Part shown: positions 1 to 8,497 of the stretch, piece after piece
How positions within the stretch are numbered: the first letter of the stretch is position 1
Layout: each line of letters begins with the position of its first letter
Assembly (NCBI GenBank): GCA_017550685.1
Contig: JAFZOJ010000034.1
Location: 62,001-126,000, forward strand
Origin: Treponema sp.
GTDB taxonomy: Bacteria; Spirochaetota; Spirochaetia; Treponematales; Treponemataceae
DNA: 64,000 bases
Direction of reading: 5' to 3'
Notes under the pieces: model-generated
What the model saw: the letters and a program-made list of their open reading frames with translations, nothing else
Told to the model about the DNA's origin: nothing
Databases searched by the model: none
Position numbers and translations under genes: made by a program

Positions 1-60
1 TACACAAAATGGTTTATCGCATTGTTCAATTTTGATCTGTGTTATCACTGGGCAGCTCCT

Positions 61-627
61 TTAGAAAGTCCTGAATCCTATTGTAAGCACAGGAGAGGAT
101 TTTGAATAGTCTTCAAGCCCCTCTTTGCTGCCGCCAATAAGGAATCTGTTTTTACCACCGAATTCCACAACAAAGGCTGAATGGCTGCAATATTGAAACT
201 CAAAACCGCCGCCAAAGCCCAGGTTCAGTCCAAACGGAGCACTCAAGAACGGGTGGTTCTGGTATCTGTAAAGACCAAAGGAAAGGGAGGTATATCCATA
301 AGTTCTTACGATAAAACCGGAGCAGTTGGTTCTTCCGCCGAGTATGAGCTTGTCTCCTATTTCTAATCCTCCGAAGTCAAGCACATTATCCTGGCTAAGC
401 TTGCCGCCTAATCCCTGGAAAAAGATACAGTCACGGAACACAAAGACTTTTTCTTGGGGCCTTAAGTTGAAACCAAATTCACCAAAGCCACCGGAAAAAT
501 CCTGCCCGCACGACCAGAATCCTCCAGATATGGTTTTATACTTAAATTCTGCAGAGTTCATTTCTTCTGCAAATCCAACACAGCAGATAACTGCGACCAT
601 GCTTAAAACAATAATTAATCTTTTCAT
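61..627 (-). CDS. Exported beta-rich protein, possible small outer-membrane barrel
   Basis: A 188-residue protein with an N-terminal signal peptide (Lys-Arg, a hydrophobic run, then a cleavage-like site near Gly-Phe-Ala-Glu). The mature part is rich in glycine and aromatic residues in alternating patterns and ends in a beta-strand with a terminal Phe, as in many small outer-membrane barrels. I chose the ATG at 627 because it opens directly into the signal peptide; the frame stays open upstream but without signal-peptide character. A TATACT box lies 7 bases before this ATG. I do not recognise the family; outer-membrane location is inferred. Confidence 0.6.
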   Translation of the reverse strand: MKRLIIVLSMVAVICCVGFAEEMNSAEFKYKTISGGFWSCGQDFSGGFGEFGFNLRPQEKVFVFRDCIFFQGLGGKLSQDNVLDFGGLEIGDKLILGGRTNCSGFIVRTYGYTSLSFGLYRYQNHPFLSAPFGLNLGFGGGFEFQYCSHSAFVVEFGGKNRFLIGGSKEGLEDYSKSSPVLTIGFRTF

Positions 628-756
628 GGTTTGGAGTATAATCCACCTTGTTTTGTTTGTGATAATTTGAGCGATAAGTGGCATTTTATTGAGATAAGTG
701 GTCAAATTTGGTCGAAAAATCCACTTTTTTATGATAAAATTTAATCGAGGTACCAG

Positions 757-1287
757 ATGGAACAGGAAAAAAAAGAGATTGGAGAGATTCGTGTAGGTTA
801 TCCGGACTGCTGTTTTTCGGTGGGAAATAACTGGTTTCGCTATAGGGCAGGAGCAATTATTGTAGAAGATAATTCGTTTCTTGCAATAACTTCTACAACA
901 TCAGATTTCTATTATACAGTTGGCGGCGGAATCCATATGAATGAAAAAGCCGAAGAATGTATTGTGCGCGAAGTTCGTGAAGAAACTGGTGTGGATTATG
1001 AAGTTGATCATCTTGCTGTTATTTGTGAAAACTTTTTTATTGGAAATGATGCTGGGGTTGAAAATTTAAATTGTCACGTAATTGAATTTTACTATCTGAT
1101 GAAACCACGCGGTAAGAAAGATGCAAAATGCGAAAGCTACGGCTGGAACAACGCTAAGGAAGAAATTAAATGGATTCCTCTGGATGAAATGTCAGACTTC
1201 AACATCAAGCCGGAATTTTTGAAAACACGTATAAAAGAAATTGTTGAAGGCAAAGGGATAATTCATATCGTAAACGATGAGAGATAA
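757..1287 (+). CDS. Nudix hydrolase
   Basis: A 176-residue Nudix hydrolase, which would cleave a nucleoside diphosphate linked to another moiety using a divalent metal. The Nudix box (G-x5-E-x7-REUxEExGU) is complete in the first half: Gly, five residues, Glu, seven residues, then REVREETGV. The N-terminal strands and the later aromatic-rich segment fit the usual small single-domain fold. The start has a weak Shine-Dalgarno (CGAGG) and a TATGAT box at 730-735. The next gene begins within or one base after this stop, so the two are probably co-transcribed. The substrate cannot be told from sequence. Confidence 0.9.
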   Translation: MEQEKKEIGEIRVGYPDCCFSVGNNWFRYRAGAIIVEDNSFLAITSTTSDFYYTVGGGIHMNEKAEECIVREVREETGVDYEVDHLAVICENFFIGNDAGVENLNCHVIEFYYLMKPRGKKDAKCESYGWNNAKEEIKWIPLDEMSDFNIKPEFLKTRIKEIVEGKGIIHIVNDER

Positions 1288-1288
1288 A

Positions 1289-2155
1289 ATGAAAAAAATT
1301 GTTATTACCATAATGCTGCTGATGTTCTCTGTAGTTTTTGCAAAGGAGAACAACGCAAATAAAAAGTATAAGCTTTCCAAGGCAGAACTGACCTATATCT
1401 GGGAAACCTTGAGTGATAATTATGCTGGTTTTGATGAAATGGAAGAGCAGGGGCTTACAGAAAAAAAGTTCTTTAAAACAAAAACTTATTCCGACCTTAT
1501 AAAAATATTTGATCAGTATATCTGCGACTGCCATTTTTACTTCAGGTATAAAGACCTGGATTACCGTCAGCCGTTTGCTCATGATGAAGGAACTACCGAA
1601 AGTACAGACCCTGCCGGACAAACCTATTTTGAAAAAGAAACTTCAAACGCATATTATGTTCGTTTCAACAGTTGTGTGTCTGACGAATACAAAAATAATC
1701 TTCCGCAGGTTTATGAAAATGCGCTGGAAAAAGATTTTTTAATTCTTGATGCCCGAAGTAATTACGGCGGAAGCGATGGTCCTCAAATGCAATTGATAGG
1801 TGGCCTTGATGCCTGGAAATATTCGGGAACAATAGTGTGTCTTCAAGACAACTGGTCCTTTAGTGGCGGTGAACTTTGGAGAATTTTTGCCTGGCAGGAT
1901 GAGCATCCGTGGAAAAGCCTTCTTGTAGGGACACATTCAGGAGGCTGTCAGGTATATGGCAACTGCGAAACTTATAAAAATGAAGATTTGAAAATCCTTC
2001 TTTATTTTGGAGTAAATGCCTTCTGGAGAGATTTGCCATCGAACTATCTTGGAGAAGGCAAAGGCTTCGAACCACAAGTTTGGGCAACCACCCAGACCAT
2101 GAAAGAAGTTCTGGAAGGTCTGGGCATAGATACAGAAGGAATCGAATTTAGATAA
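1289..2155 (+). CDS. Exported S41-family (tail-specific protease-like) protein
   Basis: About 288 residues with a signal peptide (MKKIVITIMLLMF...VFA). The central LILDARSNYGG resembles the S41 strand usually written LDLRGNxGG, and SFSGGE about 45 residues later matches the nucleophile-serine segment (usually S-S-x-E). A PDZ domain is not evident and the protein is shorter than CtpA-type proteases, so it is nearer the Tsp/TSPc-only group. Catalytic competence is uncertain. An in-frame ATG at 1277 overlaps the Nudix gene; I prefer the ATG at 1289 because it leads straight into the signal peptide and follows the upstream stop by one base, which suggests coupled translation. Confidence 0.7.
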   Translation: MKKIVITIMLLMFSVVFAKENNANKKYKLSKAELTYIWETLSDNYAGFDEMEEQGLTEKKFFKTKTYSDLIKIFDQYICDCHFYFRYKDLDYRQPFAHDEGTTESTDPAGQTYFEKETSNAYYVRFNSCVSDEYKNNLPQVYENALEKDFLILDARSNYGGSDGPQMQLIGGLDAWKYSGTIVCLQDNWSFSGGELWRIFAWQDEHPWKSLLVGTHSGGCQVYGNCETYKNEDLKILLYFGVNAFWRDLPSNYLGEGKGFEPQVWATTQTMKEVLEGLGIDTEGIEFR

Positions 2156-2160
2156 AAACA

Positions 2161-2188
2161 GGAAAGGCTGCAAAAATGCAACCCTTCC
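2161..2188. terminator. Possible bidirectional terminator between convergent genes
   Basis: Imperfect inverted repeat with arms GGAAAGGCTGC and GCAACCCTTCC (two mismatches) and an A-rich loop. It lies between the convergent ends of the S41-like gene and the GH43 gene and is followed by a short T-rich tract on the plus strand. Confidence 0.4.
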
Positions 2189-2196
2189 GTTATTTA

Positions 2197-3645
2197 TTAA
2201 TCAAATGTGAACTTATCAAACTCTGCAATTACACCACTGTTGTCAGAAAGGAATTCAAAATAAATTGCACGCTTACCAATTACGCTGCTTGAAAGTTCGG
2301 TTGTGGCTGTTTTGTCGCCCTTCTTCATATTAAACGATGCAATTATTTTTCCCTTGTAGTCATCTACGCGGACATTTACAGTCAAATCCTGCAGAGCTGT
2401 GATGTCGGCAGTAACTGTGGCAGGAGTATTGTTTCCAAACTGAAGATAGCGGAAGCCGACAGTCAGTTTGCTTGTAATGTCCACGATTGGAGAAGAAGCG
2501 GTATCAACCTTTTCATAAACAGGTTTTATGTAAGCGCCACCGGCACCACCGTTGTAGCCGCCCTTTGCTCCACCGTAAATGTGAACTGCGTATCCTGCAG
2601 AAATAATCTTGCGTGCATCAAGACCGTTTATCTGAGCACCCTGGCTTGTCATTTCAACAGGTTCAGAGGCAACAGGTTCGCCATCCTTGTAAGTGATTTT
2701 ACCAACAAAGATGCGGCCGTTTTTGTCCATTGCAACATCGACAGGTTCAATCATTGCCTGGCGCGAATATTCATCAATACCAATCTGACGGTGATAGAAG
2801 ATATACCACTGATCATTTACCTGCATAAGGCTTCCGTGGTTGTTGCCCCAGCGGTAAGACATCTGATTTTTACCGTCAGGTCCAGGGAGAATTTCTCCAC
2901 CGTTAAAGCTTATGTCGCCACCCATTTTGTAATCGCCGAGTGGTGTGTCGCAGTATTTGAAAGAAAGGAAACCGTTACAGTCTTCGTAAACTCCGTACTG
3001 AGGGCGGTGAGTGTAGTAGCGTTTAGAATAAATGAAAACATATTTACCAAAAAGCTTGCGAGGAGAAGAAGCTTCAAAGAAAGCATCGTTTTCGTCGTCC
3101 ATGCCGTCGTCCGGAGACCACGGTGTAATACTGTGCTTGATTACGTTTTCGCGCAAAGTTTCCTTTTTGATTGTGCACATATCATCGTTGAGCTCGGCAC
3201 AATACTGCTTACAAAAGCCCCAGAACGCATAAACGCGACCGTCATCATCAACTAAAATACCCGGGTCAAATGCAAGCTCTGTAAGCTTTGGATTTGTAAA
3301 TGGGCCTGCAGGATTCTTACTTGTTGCAAGCATGATTCGCGAACCCTTTGCTTCGGCTGCGTACATATAGAAGGTGTCGCCCTTCTGCACAACATCAGGC
3401 GCATAAAGAATAGAACCGTCTGTAGAAGTATAGCAAACGCCGTGGCAGGTCCAGTTAGTCAAATCATCAACAGGCGCGCTCCATACAACCTGATCAGGTC
3501 CGCAGTATTCAGTTTTAAGTGTATCGTGTGAACCGTAAAGATAAACACGCTTTTCGCCATTGTATTCAAAAACGCGAGGTTCCCCGTCAGGAACATGCTC
3601 CCAAAGCGGCATATAAGGATTTGCACCCTTGATGTATTCTTTCAT
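2197..3645 (-). CDS. Glycoside hydrolase family 43 (beta-xylosidase / arabinofuranosidase type)
   Basis: A 482-residue protein with a GH43-type five-blade propeller over roughly residues 5-320 and a beta-sandwich carbohydrate-binding-like module (CBM6/36 style) over about 340-482. The propeller shows characteristic pieces: YAPDVV, AFDPGILVDDDGRVYAFWG and GSLMQVNDQWYIFYHR. The family inverts configuration while removing xylose or arabinose from xylan-derived chains. There is no signal peptide, so it probably acts in the cytoplasm on imported oligosaccharides. GGAG precedes the ATG. No sugar transporter is adjacent. Substrate (xylose or arabinose) is not determinable here. Confidence 0.88.
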   Translation of the reverse strand: MKEYIKGANPYMPLWEHVPDGEPRVFEYNGEKRVYLYGSHDTLKTEYCGPDQVVWSAPVDDLTNWTCHGVCYTSTDGSILYAPDVVQKGDTFYMYAAEAKGSRIMLATSKNPAGPFTNPKLTELAFDPGILVDDDGRVYAFWGFCKQYCAELNDDMCTIKKETLRENVIKHSITPWSPDDGMDDENDAFFEASSPRKLFGKYVFIYSKRYYTHRPQYGVYEDCNGFLSFKYCDTPLGDYKMGGDISFNGGEILPGPDGKNQMSYRWGNNHGSLMQVNDQWYIFYHRQIGIDEYSRQAMIEPVDVAMDKNGRIFVGKITYKDGEPVASEPVEMTSQGAQINGLDARKIISAGYAVHIYGGAKGGYNGGAGGAYIKPVYEKVDTASSPIVDITSKLTVGFRYLQFGNNTPATVTADITALQDLTVNVRVDDYKGKIIASFNMKKGDKTATTELSSSVIGKRAIYFEFLSDNSGVIAEFDKFTFD

Positions 3646-3778
3646 ATTAAATCTCCAAAATTGTATTCTTATGCTTAAGATAAATTAGAATGAAAGATGT
3701 TTCAAGGGGAATTCAGAAATAGCCAATTTTTAATAATTCACTTCCCCTAATTTTTTTATTCTGTTATGATTATCTATT

Positions 3779-5158
3779 ATGTCAGATATTAAAGAACAGA
3801 ATAACGCCCCTAGAGCAGAAAATAAAATGGGGTACATGCCTATTGGCAAGCTTTTGATTTCTATGTCGCTGCCAATGATGATTTCGATGTTTGTGCAGTC
3901 GCTTTACAACATCGTAGACAGTATCTTTGTTGCACGCATTTCGGAGAACGCACTTACTGCAGTTTCTATGGCCTTTCCAATTCAGAACCTTATGTTTTCG
4001 GTTGCACTTGGTACGGCAGTTGGTATTAACTCTTTGCTTTCTCGTCGTCTTGGCGAAAAGAATTTTGAAGAAGTAGATAAGGTTGCAAACAACGGAGTGC
4101 TCCTTGCAATCTGCGGCTTTATTATTTTTATGATTGTGGGATTTTTTGTTCCGCGTCCTTATTTCCAGAGCCAGACTGATAATGTAGAAATTATTGAATA
4201 CGGCGTAACTTACATGCGCATTTGTCTTATTGCCTGTGCCGGAGTTTTTGGTGCAATTACTTTTGAACGCCTTTTGATTTCTACAGGTAAGACAGGTCTT
4301 TCTATGGTTTCGCAGCTTACCGGTACTGCCTTCAATTTGATTTTTGATCCAATCTTGATTTTTGGTCTGCTCGGTTTTCCTGCTATGGGAATTGCGGGTG
4401 CGGCTGTTGCAACAGTTCTTGGACAGTTTGCGGCTATGACTGTTTCGTTTATTTTGAATGTACGCAAGAACAAAGAGATTCATCTTTCGTTCAAGGGACT
4501 CAAGCCGGAAGGACAGATTATCGGAAAGATTTACGCAGTTGGTGTTCCTTCGATTATCGTAATGTCCATCGGTTCAATCCTGGTTTACTTCCTCAACATT
4601 ATTCTTGGTTCATTCACAACAACAGCAATTGCAGTTTACGGCGTTTACTTTAAGCTTCAGAGCTTTGTATTCATGCCGGTGTTTGGTTTGAATAACGGTT
4701 CTGTTCCTATTGTTGCTTATAACTATGGTGCAAAAAACCGCAAGCGTATTACAAGAACAATCTTCCTCAGTTGTTTTGCAGCCTGTGCAATTATGCTGGT
4801 TGGCGTTCTTATTTTTGAAGTCTTCCCGGCTCAGCTTCTTGAGTTGTTTGCCGCTTCTGACGAAATGCTCAGGATTGGTATTCCGGCCCTGCGTATTATT
4901 GCCATTCACTTCCCGATTGCAGCCTTCTGTATTATTCTTGGTTCTGTGTTCCAGGCTCTTGGAAAGGGTATTCAGTCAATGGTTATAAGCTTTGTACGCC
5001 AGTTGATTTTCCTTTTGCCTGCTGCATGGCTTTTGTCGCTCACAGGAAAGATTGACAACATCTGGTGGGCCTTCCTTATTGCTGAGGCGCTTTCGCTTGT
5101 TGTTTCGCTGCTGTTGCTCAAGCCGGTGTATGACAAAGAAATTAAGACAATGGGGTAA
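3779..5158 (+). CDS. MATE-family multidrug/toxin exporter
   Basis: A 459-residue integral membrane protein of the usual MATE length with about 12 hydrophobic segments in two halves. The first helix contains the familiar PMMISMFVQSLYNIVDSIFV segment and later conserved pieces such as PIVAYNYGAKN. MATE proteins export cationic drugs or metabolites in exchange for Na+ or H+. No recognisable Shine-Dalgarno precedes the ATG; instead a TATGAT box lies at 3765-3770, eight bases upstream. No regulator is adjacent, and the substrate is unknown. Confidence 0.93.
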   Translation: MSDIKEQNNAPRAENKMGYMPIGKLLISMSLPMMISMFVQSLYNIVDSIFVARISENALTAVSMAFPIQNLMFSVALGTAVGINSLLSRRLGEKNFEEVDKVANNGVLLAICGFIIFMIVGFFVPRPYFQSQTDNVEIIEYGVTYMRICLIACAGVFGAITFERLLISTGKTGLSMVSQLTGTAFNLIFDPILIFGLLGFPAMGIAGAAVATVLGQFAAMTVSFILNVRKNKEIHLSFKGLKPEGQIIGKIYAVGVPSIIVMSIGSILVYFLNIILGSFTTTAIAVYGVYFKLQSFVFMPVFGLNNGSVPIVAYNYGAKNRKRITRTIFLSCFAACAIMLVGVLIFEVFPAQLLELFAASDEMLRIGIPALRIIAIHFPIAAFCIILGSVFQALGKGIQSMVISFVRQLIFLLPAAWLLSLTGKIDNIWWAFLIAEALSLVVSLLLLKPVYDKEIKTMG

Positions 5159-5167
5159 AAAATCCCA

Positions 5168-5236
5168 TGTCATTCCCGGGCTTGACCCGGGAATCTTTCT
5201 TAAAGATAGATTGTCGGGTCAAGCCCGACAATGACA
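5168..5236. repeat. Paired palindromic repeat (family A), two inverted units
   Basis: Two 29-base palindromic units in inverted orientation, 5168-5196 and 5208-5236. Each is a hairpin built on TCCCGGG/CCCGGGA or TGTCGGG/CCCGACA arms around a CTTGA/TCAAG core, flanked by a shared TGTCATT end. The same units recur at 14718, 16764 and 44262. The element lies just after the MATE gene and may also end transcription. Confidence 0.85.
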
Positions 5237-5253
5237 CATGACATTTGATATTT

Positions 5254-5877
5254 ATGAAACTCTATATTTCCGACTTACACTTTTATCACAGCCTTCTCAA
5301 CACTAGAATGGACATGCGGGGGTTTGAGTCTACCGAGGCAATGAACAGTTACATGATAAGCCAGTGGAACTCCAAGGTTCAGGGCGGCGATATTGTAATA
5401 GTAATAGGTGACTTTATTGGAAGCAAACGCCCGCACGAAGTAAATGCAATTCTGCGCCGGCTCAATGGAAAAATCTGCCTTATAGAAGGTAACCACGACC
5501 GCGACTGGCTCAACAAAGAAGGCGTTGACTTTGACCGCTTTGAATGGATTAAACCCTACGCCGAAATTGAAGACCACGGAAAAAATGTTATCTTAAGTCA
5601 TTATCCCACATTCTGTTACAACCACCAGCACACACGCGACACAAACAACAATCCCAAAACCTACATGCTCTACGGCCACGTCCACAACAGCGCCGACGAG
5701 AAACTTGTAAACGAATTTCAGGAAATCACAAGGCGTACTGTTGTAACAAATGCCAAAGGTGTAACCGGCCCTATTCCCTGCCAGATGATAAACTGCTTTT
5801 GTATGTTCAGTGACTACAAACCGTTGTCGCTTGAAGAGTGGATAGAGGTGGATAAGAAGAGAAGGGAAGGGATTTAA
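5254..5877 (+). CDS. Calcineurin-like metallophosphoesterase
   Basis: A 207-residue single-domain metallophosphoesterase. All five metal-binding blocks are visible in order: DLHFYH (DxH) at the N-terminus, GDF, GNHDRDW (GNHD), SHYP and GHVH. These enzymes hydrolyse phosphomono- or diesters with a dinuclear metal centre; the substrate is unknown. I chose the ATG at 5254 because it starts exactly at the first beta-strand; a TTG at 5245 is also in frame. It lies immediately downstream of a palindromic repeat. Its 3' end overlaps the convergent lipoprotein gene by four bases. Confidence 0.88.
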   Translation: MKLYISDLHFYHSLLNTRMDMRGFESTEAMNSYMISQWNSKVQGGDIVIVIGDFIGSKRPHEVNAILRRLNGKICLIEGNHDRDWLNKEGVDFDRFEWIKPYAEIEDHGKNVILSHYPTFCYNHQHTRDTNNNPKTYMLYGHVHNSADEKLVNEFQEITRRTVVTNAKGVTGPIPCQMINCFCMFSDYKPLSLEEWIEVDKKRREGI

Positions 5878-7892
5878 TAATTCACAGCGGTATAAACATC
5901 AAAAGTGACAATGGACGTTATAGAACTATCATTAATTTTTTTGCCTTTCTGACTATCAGTATATTTTCCCTTATAAAATACTCGTATTTTTAAATAATAT
6001 GGATTTTGATAGGATGCATTAAGAAAAGCAACTTGAGGGTTCAAACTAATAAAATATACATTACTTTCATTTTTATCTTGAATCTGATAAGAAGTTGTTT
6101 CCGTAAATTGTTGCGATTTACTAACAATGAGCTCGGCACTGTCAAAAGTTTCAGGTAAATTTACCAGGATTTCCCATGTACCATAAGTAGGAGTTATAGG
6201 CTCCCAAGTTGCAGGTGCAGGTCTTGTATAACAATTATTTTTTGTAATCGTAGAAGAATGACCTTTATTATCTGTAAAGGTTATTCTAAGGTTAATTTTT
6301 TCTGCATAATCAAGGCCTCTTATTTTCTGAGATTTTAAAGGTTCTCCGGAAGATGGGAAAATATCGCTAATAGAAAGAGGATCTCCCATTTCTTGCCATT
6401 TATTGCTATAATAATATTCAAATTTTATTTCTGTTAGGTCCTTTGCAGGATTTCCCCAATTCATAATAAGACGTTTATCATTATTGGTAGGGTCAAAATC
6501 TGTATCCCAATCCATATTTACCCCATCATCAATAATAACATAGCTGCAGGCATTTTTATCATCTTTTTTTGGCCAATAAGATTCTATTCCGTTATTGTCA
6601 TGAAGAACAAAACTAATGGAATATATGCCATCTGGGAAGTCTTTTAAATCAAGGTTTCCATCAAATGAAGAAACAGAGGCACCCATTAATGAAAAGTCTG
6701 TTTTTATTGTTGTTTTAGTTTCACTGCAAGGTAAGTATCTTCCATCAACAACTCGGCATAATTCAACATCAAAATATGATGTAAGACCGCTGCCTTCGTC
6801 ACCGGCTTCTAGGTTGATATCAAGATTTTTATTATCTTTCGAAAGTAAAGTTGCATTAGAACACCAGTTGGAGTATTCATAATTTGTTGCATCGGAAGAA
6901 TCAAAGGTATCTAGAGTTTTATCATTATATTTTATGGAACTTTTTGTCATTCTTGGCGGTACATTATCAGTACTATTATTTACCTGATAAACCCAGTCTG
7001 CAGATTCCAAAAGGCCGATTTTCTTGGAATTCTTTTCATATTCAAAATTGTAACAAAAGTTTTTATCAAGCGAAACAGAAATATAAGTATATCCGTCCGG
7101 GTAATTATTTTTATTTGGTGGAATTACAAGAGTCGTTGGTGTTTCAAAATATGGGGCTTCAAAACGGTCGGTAATGTTTTCCTGTGTGTCATTGTTTTTG
7201 ATGAGGATGTTTTTGTAAAAGTATTCTACTTCGCCTTTGGAATTTGTTTTCTTGTAGCCGTAGATGTTTGTTGTGCCAATTACTGCGTTTTCCGGTAAAA
7301 AATCCTGGTCCTGTAAATCAAGTTCGGTCTTTAATTCTTTTATTTCGTCTACGCTGTAGTAGATGCTTGAACGGTCCATTTTTCGGTCAAAAATTACCTG
7401 GATTTTGGTGTCTTTAAGGGCAAGTCCGCCTGATTTTTCTGGAGATTTAGACAAAAGCTTTGGGCGGCGTGCAACAACAGGTGTAATAACAATGTCTTCC
7501 AGTTCTTTTTTGAATGTAACAGTAGTTTCTGGTTTTGAAGGGTCTTCGATTGTAATGTAATCGTTTATGTTTTGTCCGGTGGTAAGTTTTTTTGAAGAAA
7601 CCTTCCAGGTTACAAATTCATATTCCTGCGAAGGTTCAAATTTTATTTCAAAAACATCTGTAATTTTTTTAAGAGCTTCGCCAGAGGCTGGTTTTACAAC
7701 GCTGCCGGTTCCTTTTTCGGGCTGAACTTTAATAAGATATTGTTTTGCATTTGCGTAATTGACTGCTGCCCTTAGTTTTTCTGCAGTGTCTGCCCCTTTT
7801 AAAAAATTGTTACAACCAGCAAGTAAAAAAGCTGAGCCAAATAAGAATACACAAGTTTTGAAAAAAGTTTTACAGAAAGTTTTTTTAGCCAT
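5874..7892 (-). CDS. Large surface lipoprotein with Ig-like domains
   Basis: A 672-residue lipoprotein. The signal peptide ends in a lipobox, LLAGC, with the lipidated Cys near residue 26. A segment at about residues 50-130 reads like an InlB-type B-repeat or big Ig domain (an EKGTGSV start and an aromatic EYEFVTWKV strand). A following stretch with LALKDTKIQVIFDRKMD is typical of bacterial Ig-like domains, and several beta-sandwich-like regions follow. I see no enzyme motif. It probably sits on the outer envelope as an adhesin or binding protein, but that is inference. TATAAT lies 7 bases before the ATG with no Shine-Dalgarno. Confidence 0.75.
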   Translation of the reverse strand: MAKKTFCKTFFKTCVFLFGSAFLLAGCNNFLKGADTAEKLRAAVNYANAKQYLIKVQPEKGTGSVVKPASGEALKKITDVFEIKFEPSQEYEFVTWKVSSKKLTTGQNINDYITIEDPSKPETTVTFKKELEDIVITPVVARRPKLLSKSPEKSGGLALKDTKIQVIFDRKMDRSSIYYSVDEIKELKTELDLQDQDFLPENAVIGTTNIYGYKKTNSKGEVEYFYKNILIKNNDTQENITDRFEAPYFETPTTLVIPPNKNNYPDGYTYISVSLDKNFCYNFEYEKNSKKIGLLESADWVYQVNNSTDNVPPRMTKSSIKYNDKTLDTFDSSDATNYEYSNWCSNATLLSKDNKNLDINLEAGDEGSGLTSYFDVELCRVVDGRYLPCSETKTTIKTDFSLMGASVSSFDGNLDLKDFPDGIYSISFVLHDNNGIESYWPKKDDKNACSYVIIDDGVNMDWDTDFDPTNNDKRLIMNWGNPAKDLTEIKFEYYYSNKWQEMGDPLSISDIFPSSGEPLKSQKIRGLDYAEKINLRITFTDNKGHSSTITKNNCYTRPAPATWEPITPTYGTWEILVNLPETFDSAELIVSKSQQFTETTSYQIQDKNESNVYFISLNPQVAFLNASYQNPYYLKIRVFYKGKYTDSQKGKKINDSSITSIVTFDVYTAVNY

Positions 7893-7925
7893 AAAAAATA
7901 TTATAAACGATTTTATTATTTTTTG

Positions 7926-8405
7926 CTATTTGCTCATCAATTTTTCAACTTCCTGGCGGGTGAGGGGGATGTTTGCAATATATTCCTGGCGGTTCTGCTC
8001 AATTTCTTCAAAGGTCCAGTGGCGGCCGTTTGCAGCGCGCATTCCGGGGCATTCTTTTGCAACGTCGTCCCAGGTTTCTTTGTCCTTAACAATCCAGGCC
8101 CAGAACGGGTAGGTGCGGCATTGACTAGGGCGTCCTTCATAAACAGTACAGCCGTTGTCCCAGAAGATGCAGTCATAGTTTGGTTTTTCAAGCAGGGCCA
8201 GAACCTGTTTTCCGTAGTAGTAGTCGGCCCAACGGCAGTATTTTGCTACAAAATCTTTTACGCTCATCTTAAGGTGTTCGCAAAGCTTGTCCAGATCTGT
8301 GCGAGAAAGATAAACATACCCCGGCGAATGCCCGCAGCAAAACGAGCACCTTTGGCAGGAGAAGTTCAGTCCGTCTTTGTAAAAACAAGCTTGGTTGGCC
8401 TGCAT
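7926..8405 (-). CDS. YkgJ-family cysteine-cluster protein
   Basis: A 159-residue protein of the YkgJ/zinc- or iron-chelating family. It shows the clustered cysteines CxxCxxCC (CQRCSFCC) near residue 18, then CIFWDNGCTVYEGRPSQCRTYPFW around residues 80-105. The spacing and the RPxxCRxYPF signature are typical. The family is thought to bind a metal or Fe-S cluster; its biochemical role is not established. The start is the ATG at 8405, with GAGGT upstream. It is divergent from the amidohydrolase gene. Confidence 0.88.
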   Translation of the reverse strand: MQANQACFYKDGLNFSCQRCSFCCGHSPGYVYLSRTDLDKLCEHLKMSVKDFVAKYCRWADYYYGKQVLALLEKPNYDCIFWDNGCTVYEGRPSQCRTYPFWAWIVKDKETWDDVAKECPGMRAANGRHWTFEEIEQNRQEYIANIPLTRQEVEKLMSK

Positions 8406-8462
8406 AAAAATACCTCTTAAAGCATTTTATCACTAATCGCTGATTTTTGATACAACCCTGCG

Positions 8463-8491
8463 TTGCAGTTTTTGATAAACGTGGGTATAGT
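8463..8491 (+). promoter_or_regulatory. Sigma-70-like promoter, predicted leaderless
   Basis: TTGCAG at 8463-8468 and TATAGT at 8486-8491 are separated by 17 bases. The -10 box ends six bases before the ATG at 8498, so transcription should start at or next to the start codon. No Shine-Dalgarno is present. Confidence 0.6.
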
Positions 8492-8497
8492 GTATTT

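Noticed and set aside
1..60. Possible end of a gene at the left edge
   Set aside because: The 60 bases before the first gene's stop show no convincing coding frame or structure, so no feature is claimed.
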